This document shows positions 30,289-39,523 of a stretch of 64,000 nt of DNA, piece after piece (positions within the stretch are counted from its first letter, which is position 1; every line of letters begins with the position of its first letter). Under the pieces are notes generated by a model, which worked only from the letters and a program-made list of their open reading frames with translations, ran no database searches and was not told where the DNA came from. A program made the position numbers and the translations under genes. This DNA comes from Duganella phyllosphaerae (lineage in GTDB: Bacteria; Pseudomonadota; Gammaproteobacteria; Burkholderiales; Burkholderiaceae_D): positions 1 through 64,000 of the forward strand of contig NZ_LROM01000106.1 in the NCBI RefSeq assembly GCF_001758785.1, read 5' to 3'.

Positions 30289-32037
30289 TCAGCTCCATAC
30301 CAGGTCGAGGCTCATGGTGAGCCGGCAACCGCCGCCGGCCAGGTACGGCGCCACCTCCAGGTGGCCGCCCAGCGCCTGCACCCGCTGCGCCATGCCGATC
30401 AAGCCGAACGAGTCGCTCTTGGCGCGTTCTTCCGGCGCCATGCCGATGCCGTTGTCGGCCACGCTGAAGGTGAGGCGCCCTTCATGCACCCTGAGCGCGA
30501 CAGCCACGTAGCTGGCCTGCGCATGGCGGCGCACGTTGGTCAGCGCCTCCTGCAGGCTGCGGAACAGCACGATCTCCACCTCCGGTCCGATCACCGCGAA
30601 AGCACCTTCGGGAGGCAGCGACAGGTCGCAGGTCAGGCCGCTACGCTTGCGGAACTCGGCCACCTGCCACTCCAACCCGGCTTGCAAGCCCAGGTCCAGT
30701 ACCGCCGGCCGCAAGTCATTCATGATGCCGCGCACGCTGCGGATCGTGCTATCGAGCTGGTCGAGCGCGCTCTGGGCCCGCCGGTGCAGGCGCGGCTGGC
30801 GTGTGCTGCTGCGGGCCACCAGCAGCGAAATATCGATGCGCAGCGCCAGCAGGTTCTGTCCCAGCTCGTCGTGGATATCGCGCGCGATGCGCTTGCGCTC
30901 CTCTTCCTTGACCGTCTCGAGGTGCACCGCCAGCTTGCGCAGCTGTTCGCGCGACTGGTGCAGCGCGGCCTCGGTACGCTTGCGCTCGGCGATCTCCATG
31001 GTCAGCAGGCGGTTGGCGGCGGTCAGTTCGGCGGTGCGCGCAGCCACCCGCGCGTCGAGGTCGCGCGACAGCGCCAGCAGGTCGGCATCGACGCGACGCC
31101 GCGCCGTCACATCGGAAAACACACCGATGAAGCGGCCGATGGCGCCTTGTTCGTCGTGGATCACGGTGAGCGACATGCTGGCGGTCCAGGGGGTACCGTC
31201 ACGCCTGCGGTTGTACACGTCGCCCTGCCATTTGCCATCCTCGCGCAGGCGCCGCAGCGATTCCGCATGGAAGCCGGGCGGGTGGGTGCCAGGCCGGCCA
31301 AGGAAGCGGGGATTGCGGCCCAGCGCTTCTTCCACCGGGTAACCGGTGATCATCGTGAAAGCGCGGTTGACGAAGACAATGTCGCCGTTGGCATCGCACA
31401 CGATCACGCCTTCCCCCATGTGGTCAAGAACCTCGAATGCGCGTCGACGGGCTGACTCGCGTGCACCATCGCTGCCGATATCGGTGAGAATGACACGGAA
31501 CTTGGCGGCGGCAGGATCGAGATTGACGTCAAGGTGAACCTGGCGGCCTTCGCCGATATTTGGTCCGCGCAAACTCAATAGCGGTAACTCGAGCGTGCCG
31601 CGCTGACCGTGTTCGAGCATCCCGTCGAGAAAACGCCGCAGCAGAACCTGGGCTCTCGGCGCTACGAACTGTTCGAAGCGCCGACCGGGCAGCGCATCGC
31701 GCGGCAGTCCGAGCAGCTCGCCGGCGGCCAGGTTGGCGCGCGTAATGCCGCCTTTTGCATCGAGCGACAGGTAACCAACGGGAGCCTGGTCGTACAGCTC
31801 CGCGTAGCGCTCGCGCCCTGCTTCGGCCTCATCGCGCTCCGACTGCATCTCGATCAGCGCCAGGTTCTGCATGTCGAGCTCGACCTGGCTCACTTGCAGC
31901 TCGTGCCAGTGGCGCAAGGCGTCGCTGTCGACACTCGATGGCAGTTGCGGGCTACCGGCCCCCATCGCCGTCACCGCCTGCTCGGCAGCTTCGCGCAACT
32001 GGTCGGCGTCCAGCAACTGGCGCGGCGTTTTCTTCAT
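30289..32037 (-). CDS. PAS-containing NarX/DegS-type histidine kinase
   Basis: The 582-residue soluble protein has an N-terminal coiled coil with MQSERDEAEAGRERYAELYDQAPVGYLSL leading into a first PAS-like domain. A second PAS plus PAC domain (about 200-320) carries FEVLDHMGEGVIVCDANGDIVFVNRAF and RRRDGTPWTAS. A coiled coil follows, then the HisKA_3 domain with ERKRIARDIHDELGQN (His near 387), then the HATPase with LQEALTNVRRHA, ADNGIGM and FGLIGM. Such kinases pair with LuxR/FixJ-type regulators, which are absent here. It begins one base after the CheB/CheR fusion stop, so the two act together. Confidence 0.9.
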   Translation of the reverse strand: MKKTPRQLLDADQLREAAEQAVTAMGAGSPQLPSSVDSDALRHWHELQVSQVELDMQNLALIEMQSERDEAEAGRERYAELYDQAPVGYLSLDAKGGITRANLAAGELLGLPRDALPGRRFEQFVAPRAQVLLRRFLDGMLEHGQRGTLELPLLSLRGPNIGEGRQVHLDVNLDPAAAKFRVILTDIGSDGARESARRRAFEVLDHMGEGVIVCDANGDIVFVNRAFTMITGYPVEEALGRNPRFLGRPGTHPPGFHAESLRRLREDGKWQGDVYNRRRDGTPWTASMSLTVIHDEQGAIGRFIGVFSDVTARRRVDADLLALSRDLDARVAARTAELTAANRLLTMEIAERKRTEAALHQSREQLRKLAVHLETVKEEERKRIARDIHDELGQNLLALRIDISLLVARSSTRQPRLHRRAQSALDQLDSTIRSVRGIMNDLRPAVLDLGLQAGLEWQVAEFRKRSGLTCDLSLPPEGAFAVIGPEVEIVLFRSLQEALTNVRRHAQASYVAVALRVHEGRLTFSVADNGIGMAPEERAKSDSFGLIGMAQRVQALGGHLEVAPYLAGGGCRLTMSLDLVWS

Positions 32038-32038
32038 G

Positions 32039-34648
32039 TCACACCGCGCCGTCTTGCATCGACCGCAATTGCGACTCCAGCTGCTTCGCTTCGGTGATGT
32101 TGATGAAGGTGACCACCACGCCGTCGATCACATTGTCCACCGTCCGGTAAGGCATGATGCGCACCGTGTACCAGCCGCCGCTGCGGGTGGGCACGTGCTT
32201 CTCGCATACCACCAGCGTACGCAGCACGCAGTCGGCATCCGCCTCGAGCTCCGGGTAATCGAGGTCGTTGGCGATGTCGCTGAGCGGGCGCTGGACATCG
32301 GTGGCAATGAGCTTGTAAATGCGTGTAGCCTGGTCGGTGAAGCGGCGAATGCGCAGCGCACTGTCGAGGAAGATGGTGGCGATATCGGTGCTGTTAAGCA
32401 GATTTTTCATGTCGCCATTGATCAGCGACAGGTCGTCCACCTTCGATTGCAGCTCGGCGTTGACGGTGTACAGCTCCTCGTTGAGCGACTGCATTTCCTC
32501 CTTGGAGGTGGTCAGCTCCTCGTTGGTCGATTGCAGCTCTTCGTTGGTCGATTGCAGTTCTTCGTTGGCCGACTTGAGCTCTTCGCGCGAGGCCTGCATC
32601 TCGTCGCGCACGGCCTGGATTTCCAGTCGCGCCTGTGCCAGTTGCTGTTCCAGCTCCTGTACCAGCGGCGGCGATGCGCGCGCGCGCCGCTTCTGCGGCG
32701 GCAGTGCATGACTGGCAAAGGTGACCATAATCGTGCCGGCCAATGGGCCAGAATGCGGCATTGCCTCCGCAGTGAGATCGAGCGCGTTTTCCGGCCGTCC
32801 GCCTGCGTCATGCTGGACCAGGCCACGGACTTCGACCATCTGGTCGGACTGGGCAGCGTTTTGCAGCAGTGCTGCCAGTTCGTGGCGCAAGCCGTCCCGT
32901 GCCATGGCGTGAATATTCCAGTTGGCCTTGCCGGCAGCCGGCTCGAGGAAGGCGCCGGTGCGGCCATGGATATAGAGAATGTCGCCGTGCGCGTTGAGCA
33001 GCACTGCCGCCGGCGAGTGCTTGCGCAATAGCAGTTGCTCAACCTGGGTTTGCAGGTTTTCTTTCATGGAAGCGTGACCAATCTGGTGTATGGGGGGCAA
33101 CGCCACATTGGCGACCCGTGTGGGAAAGTAGCTGGTCACGCGCCCGGGGTCGGCATCGAGCCGCCGGTAGACGCGGCTGGTGCCGGCCAGCGGCGCAAAC
33201 AGTTCATGAAAGCGCCCCGGCGTATCGGCGCTGCCCAATACCAGCAAGGCGTTGGGCCTGAGGGCGTAATGGAACAGTGGTATCAGCTGCGTCTGCAGGC
33301 GCGGCGTAAAATAAATCAGCAGGTTGCGGCAGCACAGGATATCGAGCTTGGTGAATGGTGGATCGGCGATCACGTTCTGGCGCGCGAAAATAATGGAGCC
33401 GCGCAGGTCCTTGCGGATGCGGTAACTGCCCTTGTCGGCCGGGGCGAAGTAACGACGCAGACGTTCCGCCGAGATATCCCCGGCAATGGCATGACCAAAC
33501 AGCCCCTGGCGGGCGCGATCGATGGCGTCGCCATCGAGGTCGGTGGCAAAGATCTGCAGCGTGAAGCGCGCGGTCGGCCGCAGGCGTTCGAGCACTTCGT
33601 CGAACACGATCGCCAGCGAGTAGGCTTCCTCTCCGGTGGAACAGGCGGGCACCCAGGCCTTGAACGCGGCCCCTTCCGGGTGCTGCTCCAGCAGGCGCGG
33701 TAGCGCGTATTCGCCAAGGTAATCCCACACCGGCGCATCGCGGAAAAAGCTGGTCACGCCGATCAGCAATTCCTTGAACAGCAGTTCCACTTCAATCGGG
33801 TTGTCCGCCATCCAGCGCACGTAGTCGGGCAAGGTGGCGCACTGGCGCAGCTTCATGCGCCGGTCGATGCGGCGCATCACGGTACTGAGCTTGTAGTCGG
33901 CGAAGTTGGCGCCGGTTTGCTGGAGCAGCAACTGGAACATTTGCTGCAAGGCCGCGCGCTGGTCGCTGGCCTGCACCGGCAACGCGCCGGCGCCGAGATC
34001 ACCCCTGCGACGACGCCAGTCGGCCACCTGTGCCGCCATCTCGCCCGGCAGCGCGACGATATCGACCGCCTGCGCCGCGATCGCACTGGCCGGCATGGGA
34101 TCGTAGCGCGCCGAAGACGGCAACTGCGCCATGGTCAGGCCACCCGCATCGCGCAATGCCGCCAGACCGATGGTGCCGTCGGCGCCTGTGCCGGACAAGG
34201 CAATACCCACGGCCGACTCCCCTGCGTAACTGGCCAGGGCACGAAAAAAACTGTCGATCGGATGGCGGCCGGCAGCAGGGCCGTCGGGTGGTTGCACGGT
34301 AAAACAGTGACCGTCGAAGCCGCAGCCGCCACCGGCCGGCGCTACGTACACGCGGTCCGTTTCCACCGGCATGCCATGGACCAGCTCCGTCACCGGCATG
34401 CCGGTGACGCGTTGCAGCAGTTGCGGCAGGATGGACGGCAACGCCGGCGCATGGTGCTGTACAACGACGTAAGCGAACCCGCTGGCAGGCGGCACGCTGG
34501 CGAGGAATTCGCAGATCGGATCGAAGCCGCCGGCCGAGGCGCCGATGCCAACTACTGGCACACCGGCAGCATGAACCCGCGCAGGCAGGGGCCCGTCCAC
34601 GCGGCCTGGCGCAGCCTGGGCGTCGGGGACATCACTGGATGGCGTCAT
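32039..34648 (-). CDS. CheB-CheR fusion with coiled coil and PAS domain
   Basis: This 869-residue fusion carries a CheB methylesterase domain (about 28-215) with the triad Ser38 in GIGASAGG, His65/66 in VQHHAP and Asp157 in SGTGADGT. A CheR methyltransferase domain (about 225-490) follows, with TSFFRDAPVW, PACSTGEEAYSLA and DILCCRNLLIYF. A long coiled coil (about 655-735) has a repeated ELQSTNEE, and a PAS domain ends the protein (about 735-860). There is no receiver domain. Such fusions occur in signalling units next to histidine kinases rather than classical chemotaxis, and its kinase partner is the next gene. Methylated targets are unknown. Confidence 0.92.
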   Translation of the reverse strand: MTPSSDVPDAQAAPGRVDGPLPARVHAAGVPVVGIGASAGGFDPICEFLASVPPASGFAYVVVQHHAPALPSILPQLLQRVTGMPVTELVHGMPVETDRVYVAPAGGGCGFDGHCFTVQPPDGPAAGRHPIDSFFRALASYAGESAVGIALSGTGADGTIGLAALRDAGGLTMAQLPSSARYDPMPASAIAAQAVDIVALPGEMAAQVADWRRRRGDLGAGALPVQASDQRAALQQMFQLLLQQTGANFADYKLSTVMRRIDRRMKLRQCATLPDYVRWMADNPIEVELLFKELLIGVTSFFRDAPVWDYLGEYALPRLLEQHPEGAAFKAWVPACSTGEEAYSLAIVFDEVLERLRPTARFTLQIFATDLDGDAIDRARQGLFGHAIAGDISAERLRRYFAPADKGSYRIRKDLRGSIIFARQNVIADPPFTKLDILCCRNLLIYFTPRLQTQLIPLFHYALRPNALLVLGSADTPGRFHELFAPLAGTSRVYRRLDADPGRVTSYFPTRVANVALPPIHQIGHASMKENLQTQVEQLLLRKHSPAAVLLNAHGDILYIHGRTGAFLEPAAGKANWNIHAMARDGLRHELAALLQNAAQSDQMVEVRGLVQHDAGGRPENALDLTAEAMPHSGPLAGTIMVTFASHALPPQKRRARASPPLVQELEQQLAQARLEIQAVRDEMQASREELKSANEELQSTNEELQSTNEELTTSKEEMQSLNEELYTVNAELQSKVDDLSLINGDMKNLLNSTDIATIFLDSALRIRRFTDQATRIYKLIATDVQRPLSDIANDLDYPELEADADCVLRTLVVCEKHVPTRSGGWYTVRIMPYRTVDNVIDGVVVTFINITEAKQLESQLRSMQDGAV

Positions 34649-34790
34649 GTTGAAATCCGGAAGCGGTGTCGATGTGGCGAAAAAGCATATCTTGCAATAA
34701 GATTATAGCAAAGCGTCTTCGCGTTTCGCGCATCGCGCTCCATCTTCCCCCCCACCCGCACCATTACACGGTCGTGCCGCTATCAGATTG

Positions 34791-36227
34791 CTATTGAGCA
34801 GCCACGTGCCACCCGCCGCCCAGTGACTGGATCAGCGCCACCGCCGTGGTCTGGCGGTCGCCCTGGGCCTGTATCAGCGACCGGCGCGCGTTGAGCGCGG
34901 TGCTCTGCGCTGTCACCACCTCGGTATAGTTAACCTGGCCGGCGCGGTAGCGGTTGAGCATTTGCGCCTCCACCTGGTCGGCCGCTTCCGACGCGGCGCG
35001 GCGCAGTTCGAGCTGCTGCGCCAGCGCGCGCGTGGCCGAGAGCTGGTTTTCCACGTCAGCAAACGCGGTCAGCACAGTCTGGCGGTAGCTGGCGATGGCG
35101 GCATCGCGCGAGGCTTCGGCGCCAGCCACGCGCGCCTTGATGGCGCCGGCGTCGAACAGCGTCTGCGCCGCCGACAGGCCCAGCGACCACAGGCTGTTCG
35201 AGGCGTTGAACAAGCCGCCGGTGGCGCTGGAACCAAAGCCGTACGAGCCGCTCAGGGTCAGGCTCGGAAAGTAGGCGGCGCGCGCAATGCCGATCTGCGC
35301 GTTGGCCACGGCCACGCGGCGCTCGGCAGCGGCGATGTCGGGCCGGCGCTGCAGCAGGGTCGAGGGCACACCGGTCGGCACATCGGGCACCACCACGGCC
35401 CACTTGGCGGGTGCAATGGCAAAGTCGCTGGCGGCCTTGCCCAGCAGGACGGCGATCGCGTGTTCGAGCACCGCGCGCTGGCGCACCAGCGTGACCTGGT
35501 CGATGCGGGCATTGGCCAGCTGGGTTTGCGCCTGCAACAGGTCCGATTTGGCGGTGACGCCCGCATCGAAACGGTTCTGGGTAATTTGCAGTACCCGCTC
35601 GTAGCCCTCGGTGGTGGCGTCGAGCAGTTCCTTCTGGGCGTCGGTCATGCGCAGCGACAGGTAGTTGGTGGCCAGCTCGCCTTGCGCGGCGAGGCGCGCA
35701 GCGGCCAGGTCGGCGGCACTGCCTTGCAGGCTGGCTTCGGCGCTGTTGGCGCCCGCGCGCAGCTTACCCCACACGTCCGGCTCCCAGCTGGCGCCGATGC
35801 TGGTGCGGTAGGCATTGGCGGTGCGGGTGTCGCCGCCGCCACCGGAACGGTTGGCGCTGGCGGAGAGGTCCACCACCGGGAACAGCGCCGCGCGCTGCTC
35901 GGCCACCAGCGCCCGCGCCTGGGCGTAGTTGGCGGCGGCCACCGCCACGTTCTGGTTGGTCACTTCCACGCTGGCGGCCATCTGGTTCAGTTGCTCGTCG
36001 CCGAACAGCTGCCACCACGGGCCGCGTTCGAGCATGTCGGCCGGCGCGGCCTCGGTCCAGCCGGCAGCCACTTTCTCGGCGGCCGGCGCGGTTTCCTTGA
36101 AAGCGGCGGGGCTCGGGGTGGCCGGCAGCTGGTAGGCGGGACCGACCGCGCAGCCGCTTGCCAGCAGCGCCGACATCAGGGCCAGGACGATGATCGAAGG
36201 ACGGAACGTGAATGCGTGTGTGCTCAT
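34791..36227 (-). CDS. NodT-type outer-membrane efflux lipoprotein
   Basis: This is the outer-membrane channel of the RND pump, 478 residues. It is a lipoprotein: the leader ends in ALLASGC with the lipid-modified Cys near residue 26, followed by AVGPAY. The two TolC-like repeats show PWWQLFGDEQLNQM, YRTSIGASWEPDVWGKLRA, and later FPSLTLSGSYG. The ATG overlaps the upstream RND gene stop by four bases (ATGA). The gene closes the operon adaptor, RND, RND, channel, the same order as muxABC-opmB. The 142 bases after it (34649-34790) contain no gene. Confidence 0.92.
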   Translation of the reverse strand: MSTHAFTFRPSIIVLALMSALLASGCAVGPAYQLPATPSPAAFKETAPAAEKVAAGWTEAAPADMLERGPWWQLFGDEQLNQMAASVEVTNQNVAVAAANYAQARALVAEQRAALFPVVDLSASANRSGGGGDTRTANAYRTSIGASWEPDVWGKLRAGANSAEASLQGSAADLAAARLAAQGELATNYLSLRMTDAQKELLDATTEGYERVLQITQNRFDAGVTAKSDLLQAQTQLANARIDQVTLVRQRAVLEHAIAVLLGKAASDFAIAPAKWAVVVPDVPTGVPSTLLQRRPDIAAAERRVAVANAQIGIARAAYFPSLTLSGSYGFGSSATGGLFNASNSLWSLGLSAAQTLFDAGAIKARVAGAEASRDAAIASYRQTVLTAFADVENQLSATRALAQQLELRRAASEAADQVEAQMLNRYRAGQVNYTEVVTAQSTALNARRSLIQAQGDRQTTAVALIQSLGGGWHVAAQ

Positions 36228-39200
36228 GGTGTGGTCGGCGCCGCAGTTGCCTGCTCGCCGTGGATTCTGCTCAGTTGTTGTTCGGACGGGCTGCGGCGAC
36301 GCAGCTTGTCCATCAGGATGTAGACCACCGGCGTGGTGAACAGGGTCAGCAGCTGGCTGGCGATCAGGCCGCCGACGATGGTCACGCCCAGCGGGCGGCG
36401 CAGCTCGGAGCCTTCGCCAAAGCCGATCGCCAGCGGCAACGCGCCCAGCGCGGCAGCCACGGTAGTCATCAGGATCGGCCGGAAGCGCAGCAAACATGCC
36501 TCGCGCACGGCTTCCAAAGGCGACAGTCCGCGCGAGCGTTCGGCCTCCAGCGCGAAGTCGATGATCAAAATGGCGTTCTTCTTGACGATGCCGATCAAAA
36601 GGAAGATCCCGATCAGGGCGATGGTCGAGAACTCCATCTTGAACAGCAGCAGCGCCAGCACCGCGCCCACGCCTGCCGACGGCAAGGTGGTGAGCACGGT
36701 CACCGGGTGCACCAGGCTTTCGTACAGGATGCCCAGCACGATGTAGATCACCACGATGGCGGCCAGGATCAGCAGCGGCAGCGCCTTGTTGCTGTCCTGG
36801 GCGCTCTTGGCCGAACCCTGGAAGCTGCCACGCACATTGTTGGGCAGGCCGATCGCCGCTTCGGCGGCGGCAATCTGCACGGTCGCATCGGACAGGCTCA
36901 CGCCCTCCACCAGGTTGAAGGCGATGGTGGTGGCCAGTTCGCCGTCCTGGTGGTTGATCGAAGTGGCAGTGGAGCTCTCGGCAAACTTCGCCACCGACGA
37001 CAGCGGCACCATGGTGGTGGCCGAGGTGCTCAGCGCCGAACCGGAAGAGGCGTCGCGCACCGCCGGCGCCGAGACATTGGCCGCCAGGCCGGTGCTGCTG
37101 GCCGTGGTGGTGGTGGCGCCGCTGGCGGAAGTGGTCGTGGTGGTGGCAGTGGGCGCGCCGCTCGGGTTGGACGCCGTGGGCGACGGCAGCCCTTTCGACG
37201 GTACATACACGTCCTTGAGCGCCTCGGGACTGCGGCTGTACTCGCGCGCCACCTCCATGATCACGTGGTACTGGTTGACCTCATCGTAGATGGTCGCCAC
37301 CTGGCGCTGGCCGAAGCTGTTGTACAGCGCATTGTCGATATCCTTCGACGTGATCCCCAGCCGCGAGGCGCTGTCCTTGTCCACCGTGACATAGGTTTCC
37401 ACGCCATTTTCGGCCTGGTCGCTGTCGACGTCGATCATGCCCGGCTGGGTTTTCATGGCCTCGGCCAGGCGCGTGGCCCACTTTTTCAGGTCGGCCTGGT
37501 TGTCGCTCTTGAGCGTGTACTGGTAGTTGGCGTTGGCGGAACGCCCGCCCGAGCGCAAGTCCTGCACGGGACTCAAGAACAGGGTCACGCCGGTCACCTT
37601 GGCCAGCTTGGGCCGCAGGCGCGCCAGCACGGCGTTGCCGGCCACGGTGCGCTCGTTGGCGGGCTTCAGGTTGATGAACATGAAGCCGCCGCCGGCGCGC
37701 CGACCACCGGTGAAGCCCACTACCGTGGCCACGTCCGGATCGTCCTTGATGATATTGACCAGCTGGCGCAGCTTGCCTTGCATGGCCTGGAACGAGATGC
37801 TCTGGTCGGCGCGGATGCCGCCGTTGATCTGGCCGGTGTCCTGCTGCGGGAAGCCGCCCTTGGGGATGGCCGCAAACAGGTAGAAGTTCAGGCCCACCAC
37901 GAACAGCAATCCCAGCATCACCAGCCACACGCTGTGCAAGGCCCAGTCCAGGCCATGCTCGTAGCCCTTCAGGATGCGGTCGAAACCGCGCTCGAACACG
38001 CGCGCCAAACGGCCCGGCTTGACCGTGTGCTGGTCGGCCTTGAGCAGCCAAGCGCACATCATCGGTGTGGTGGTGAGCGAGACGACAAGGGAGATCATCA
38101 CCGCCGCCGACAGGGTCACGGCAAACTCCTTGAACAGCGCGCCGAACTGCCCCCCCATGAACAGCAGCGGAATGAACACCGCAATCAGCGACAGGCTGAT
38201 GGACAGCACGGTAAAACCCACTTCGCGCGCACCGAGCAGCGCTGCCGTCATGCGGTCCATGCCGGCCTCGATGTGGCGGGTGGTATTTTCCAGCACCACG
38301 ATGGCGTCATCGACCACGAAGCCGGTGGCCACCGTCAACGCCATCAGCGACAGGTTATTGAGTGAAAAGCCCAGCAAATACATCACGCCGAAAGTGCCCA
38401 GCAGCGAGACGATGGTGGCCACTGCCGGAATGATGGTGGCGCGCAGGTTGCGCAGGAAGGCGCTTACCACCAGCACCACCAGCAGGATCGAGATGATCAG
38501 CGTGATCTCGATCTCGTGCAGCGAGGACCGGATCGAGTTGGTGCTGTCGCTGGCAACCGACACCGTCACGTCGGGCGGCAACTGCGCCTGCAAGGCCGGC
38601 AGCTGGGCGCGCACGCTGTCCACGGTCTCGATGACGTTGGCGCCGGCCTGGGGGCGCAGCAGCACAATGATGGCCGGCTGGCCGTTGAACAGGCCCAGGT
38701 TGTTCTGGTCTTCCACGCCGTCAACCACTTCGGCCACGTCCTGCAGGCGGATGGCGGTGCCGTCGCGCCAGCCCACCACCAGGTTGCGGTAGTTGGCGGC
38801 GCTGCGGCCACCCTCGCCGTTCACCGATTCGGTATAGATTTGCAGGCGGCGGCCGTCGCCCTGGATGGCGCCGCGCGGGCGGTTGGCGTTGGTGGCCTGG
38901 ATGGCGGCGCGCACGTCCTCCATCGACAGGCCCATCTTGTTGAGCGTGTATGGATTGAGTTCCACCCGCACCGCCGGCAGCGAACCGCCGCCCAGTTCCA
39001 CGTCGCCGATGCCTTCCACCTGCGACAGGCGCTGCACCACCACGTTGGACACCGCATCGTAGATCTGGCCCGGCGTGCGGGTCTTGGACGTCAGCGCCAG
39101 GATCATCACCGGCGAGCCGGAAGTATTGGCCTTGCGGTACGTGGGATTGCTGCGCAGCGTGGCCGGCAGATCGACCCGGCTGGCGTTGATCGCCGCCTGC

Positions 39201-39523
39201 ACCTCGCGCGCCACCGAATCGACGTTGCGATTGAGGTCGAATTGCAGCGTGACGTTGGTACTGCCGGTGCTCGAATTCGAAGTCATTTCGTTGACCCCGG
39301 CGATCACGCCGAGGTGCCGCTCGAGCGGCGTGGCCACGCTCGACGCCATGGTCGAAGGACTGGCGCCGGGCAGGCTGGCAGAGACCGAGATCACCGGGAA
39401 GTCCACCTGCGGCAGCGGCGCCACCGGCAGCACGAAGAACGCCCCGATACCGGCCAGCGCCAGGCCGATCGTCAGCAGGACGGTGGCGATCGGCCGCTTG
39501 ACGAACGGTGACGAAAGGTTCAC
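36224..39523 (-). CDS. mdtC: RND efflux permease, MdtC/MuxC-like, with S/T-rich insert
   Basis: This 1099-residue inner-membrane proton/drug antiporter is the second of two RND subunits, which form a mixed trimer in the MdtABC and MuxABC pumps. Twelve helices are expected. The proton-relay pair Asp405-Asp406 lies in TGFVVDDAIVVLEN, and the helix-10 Lys is in GIVKKNAILIIDFAL. It is some 70 residues longer than E. coli MdtC. The excess is a Ser/Thr/Ala-rich stretch at about 773-837 in the second periplasmic loop, beginning PSPTASNPSGAPTATTTTT. That insert is low-complexity and not a known domain. The start overlaps the upstream RND gene by four bases. Confidence 0.9.
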   Translation of the reverse strand: MNLSSPFVKRPIATVLLTIGLALAGIGAFFVLPVAPLPQVDFPVISVSASLPGASPSTMASSVATPLERHLGVIAGVNEMTSNSSTGSTNVTLQFDLNRNVDSVAREVQAAINASRVDLPATLRSNPTYRKANTSGSPVMILALTSKTRTPGQIYDAVSNVVVQRLSQVEGIGDVELGGGSLPAVRVELNPYTLNKMGLSMEDVRAAIQATNANRPRGAIQGDGRRLQIYTESVNGEGGRSAANYRNLVVGWRDGTAIRLQDVAEVVDGVEDQNNLGLFNGQPAIIVLLRPQAGANVIETVDSVRAQLPALQAQLPPDVTVSVASDSTNSIRSSLHEIEITLIISILLVVLVVSAFLRNLRATIIPAVATIVSLLGTFGVMYLLGFSLNNLSLMALTVATGFVVDDAIVVLENTTRHIEAGMDRMTAALLGAREVGFTVLSISLSLIAVFIPLLFMGGQFGALFKEFAVTLSAAVMISLVVSLTTTPMMCAWLLKADQHTVKPGRLARVFERGFDRILKGYEHGLDWALHSVWLVMLGLLFVVGLNFYLFAAIPKGGFPQQDTGQINGGIRADQSISFQAMQGKLRQLVNIIKDDPDVATVVGFTGGRRAGGGFMFINLKPANERTVAGNAVLARLRPKLAKVTGVTLFLSPVQDLRSGGRSANANYQYTLKSDNQADLKKWATRLAEAMKTQPGMIDVDSDQAENGVETYVTVDKDSASRLGITSKDIDNALYNSFGQRQVATIYDEVNQYHVIMEVAREYSRSPEALKDVYVPSKGLPSPTASNPSGAPTATTTTTSASGATTTTASSTGLAANVSAPAVRDASSGSALSTSATTMVPLSSVAKFAESSTATSINHQDGELATTIAFNLVEGVSLSDATVQIAAAEAAIGLPNNVRGSFQGSAKSAQDSNKALPLLILAAIVVIYIVLGILYESLVHPVTVLTTLPSAGVGAVLALLLFKMEFSTIALIGIFLLIGIVKKNAILIIDFALEAERSRGLSPLEAVREACLLRFRPILMTTVAAALGALPLAIGFGEGSELRRPLGVTIVGGLIASQLLTLFTTPVVYILMDKLRRRSPSEQQLSRIHGEQATAAPTTP

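Noticed and set aside
30289-34648. Classical chemotaxis cluster
   Set aside because: The CheB and CheR domains are fused and lack a receiver, and no CheA, CheY or receptor gene is present. The neighbour is a NarX-type kinase.
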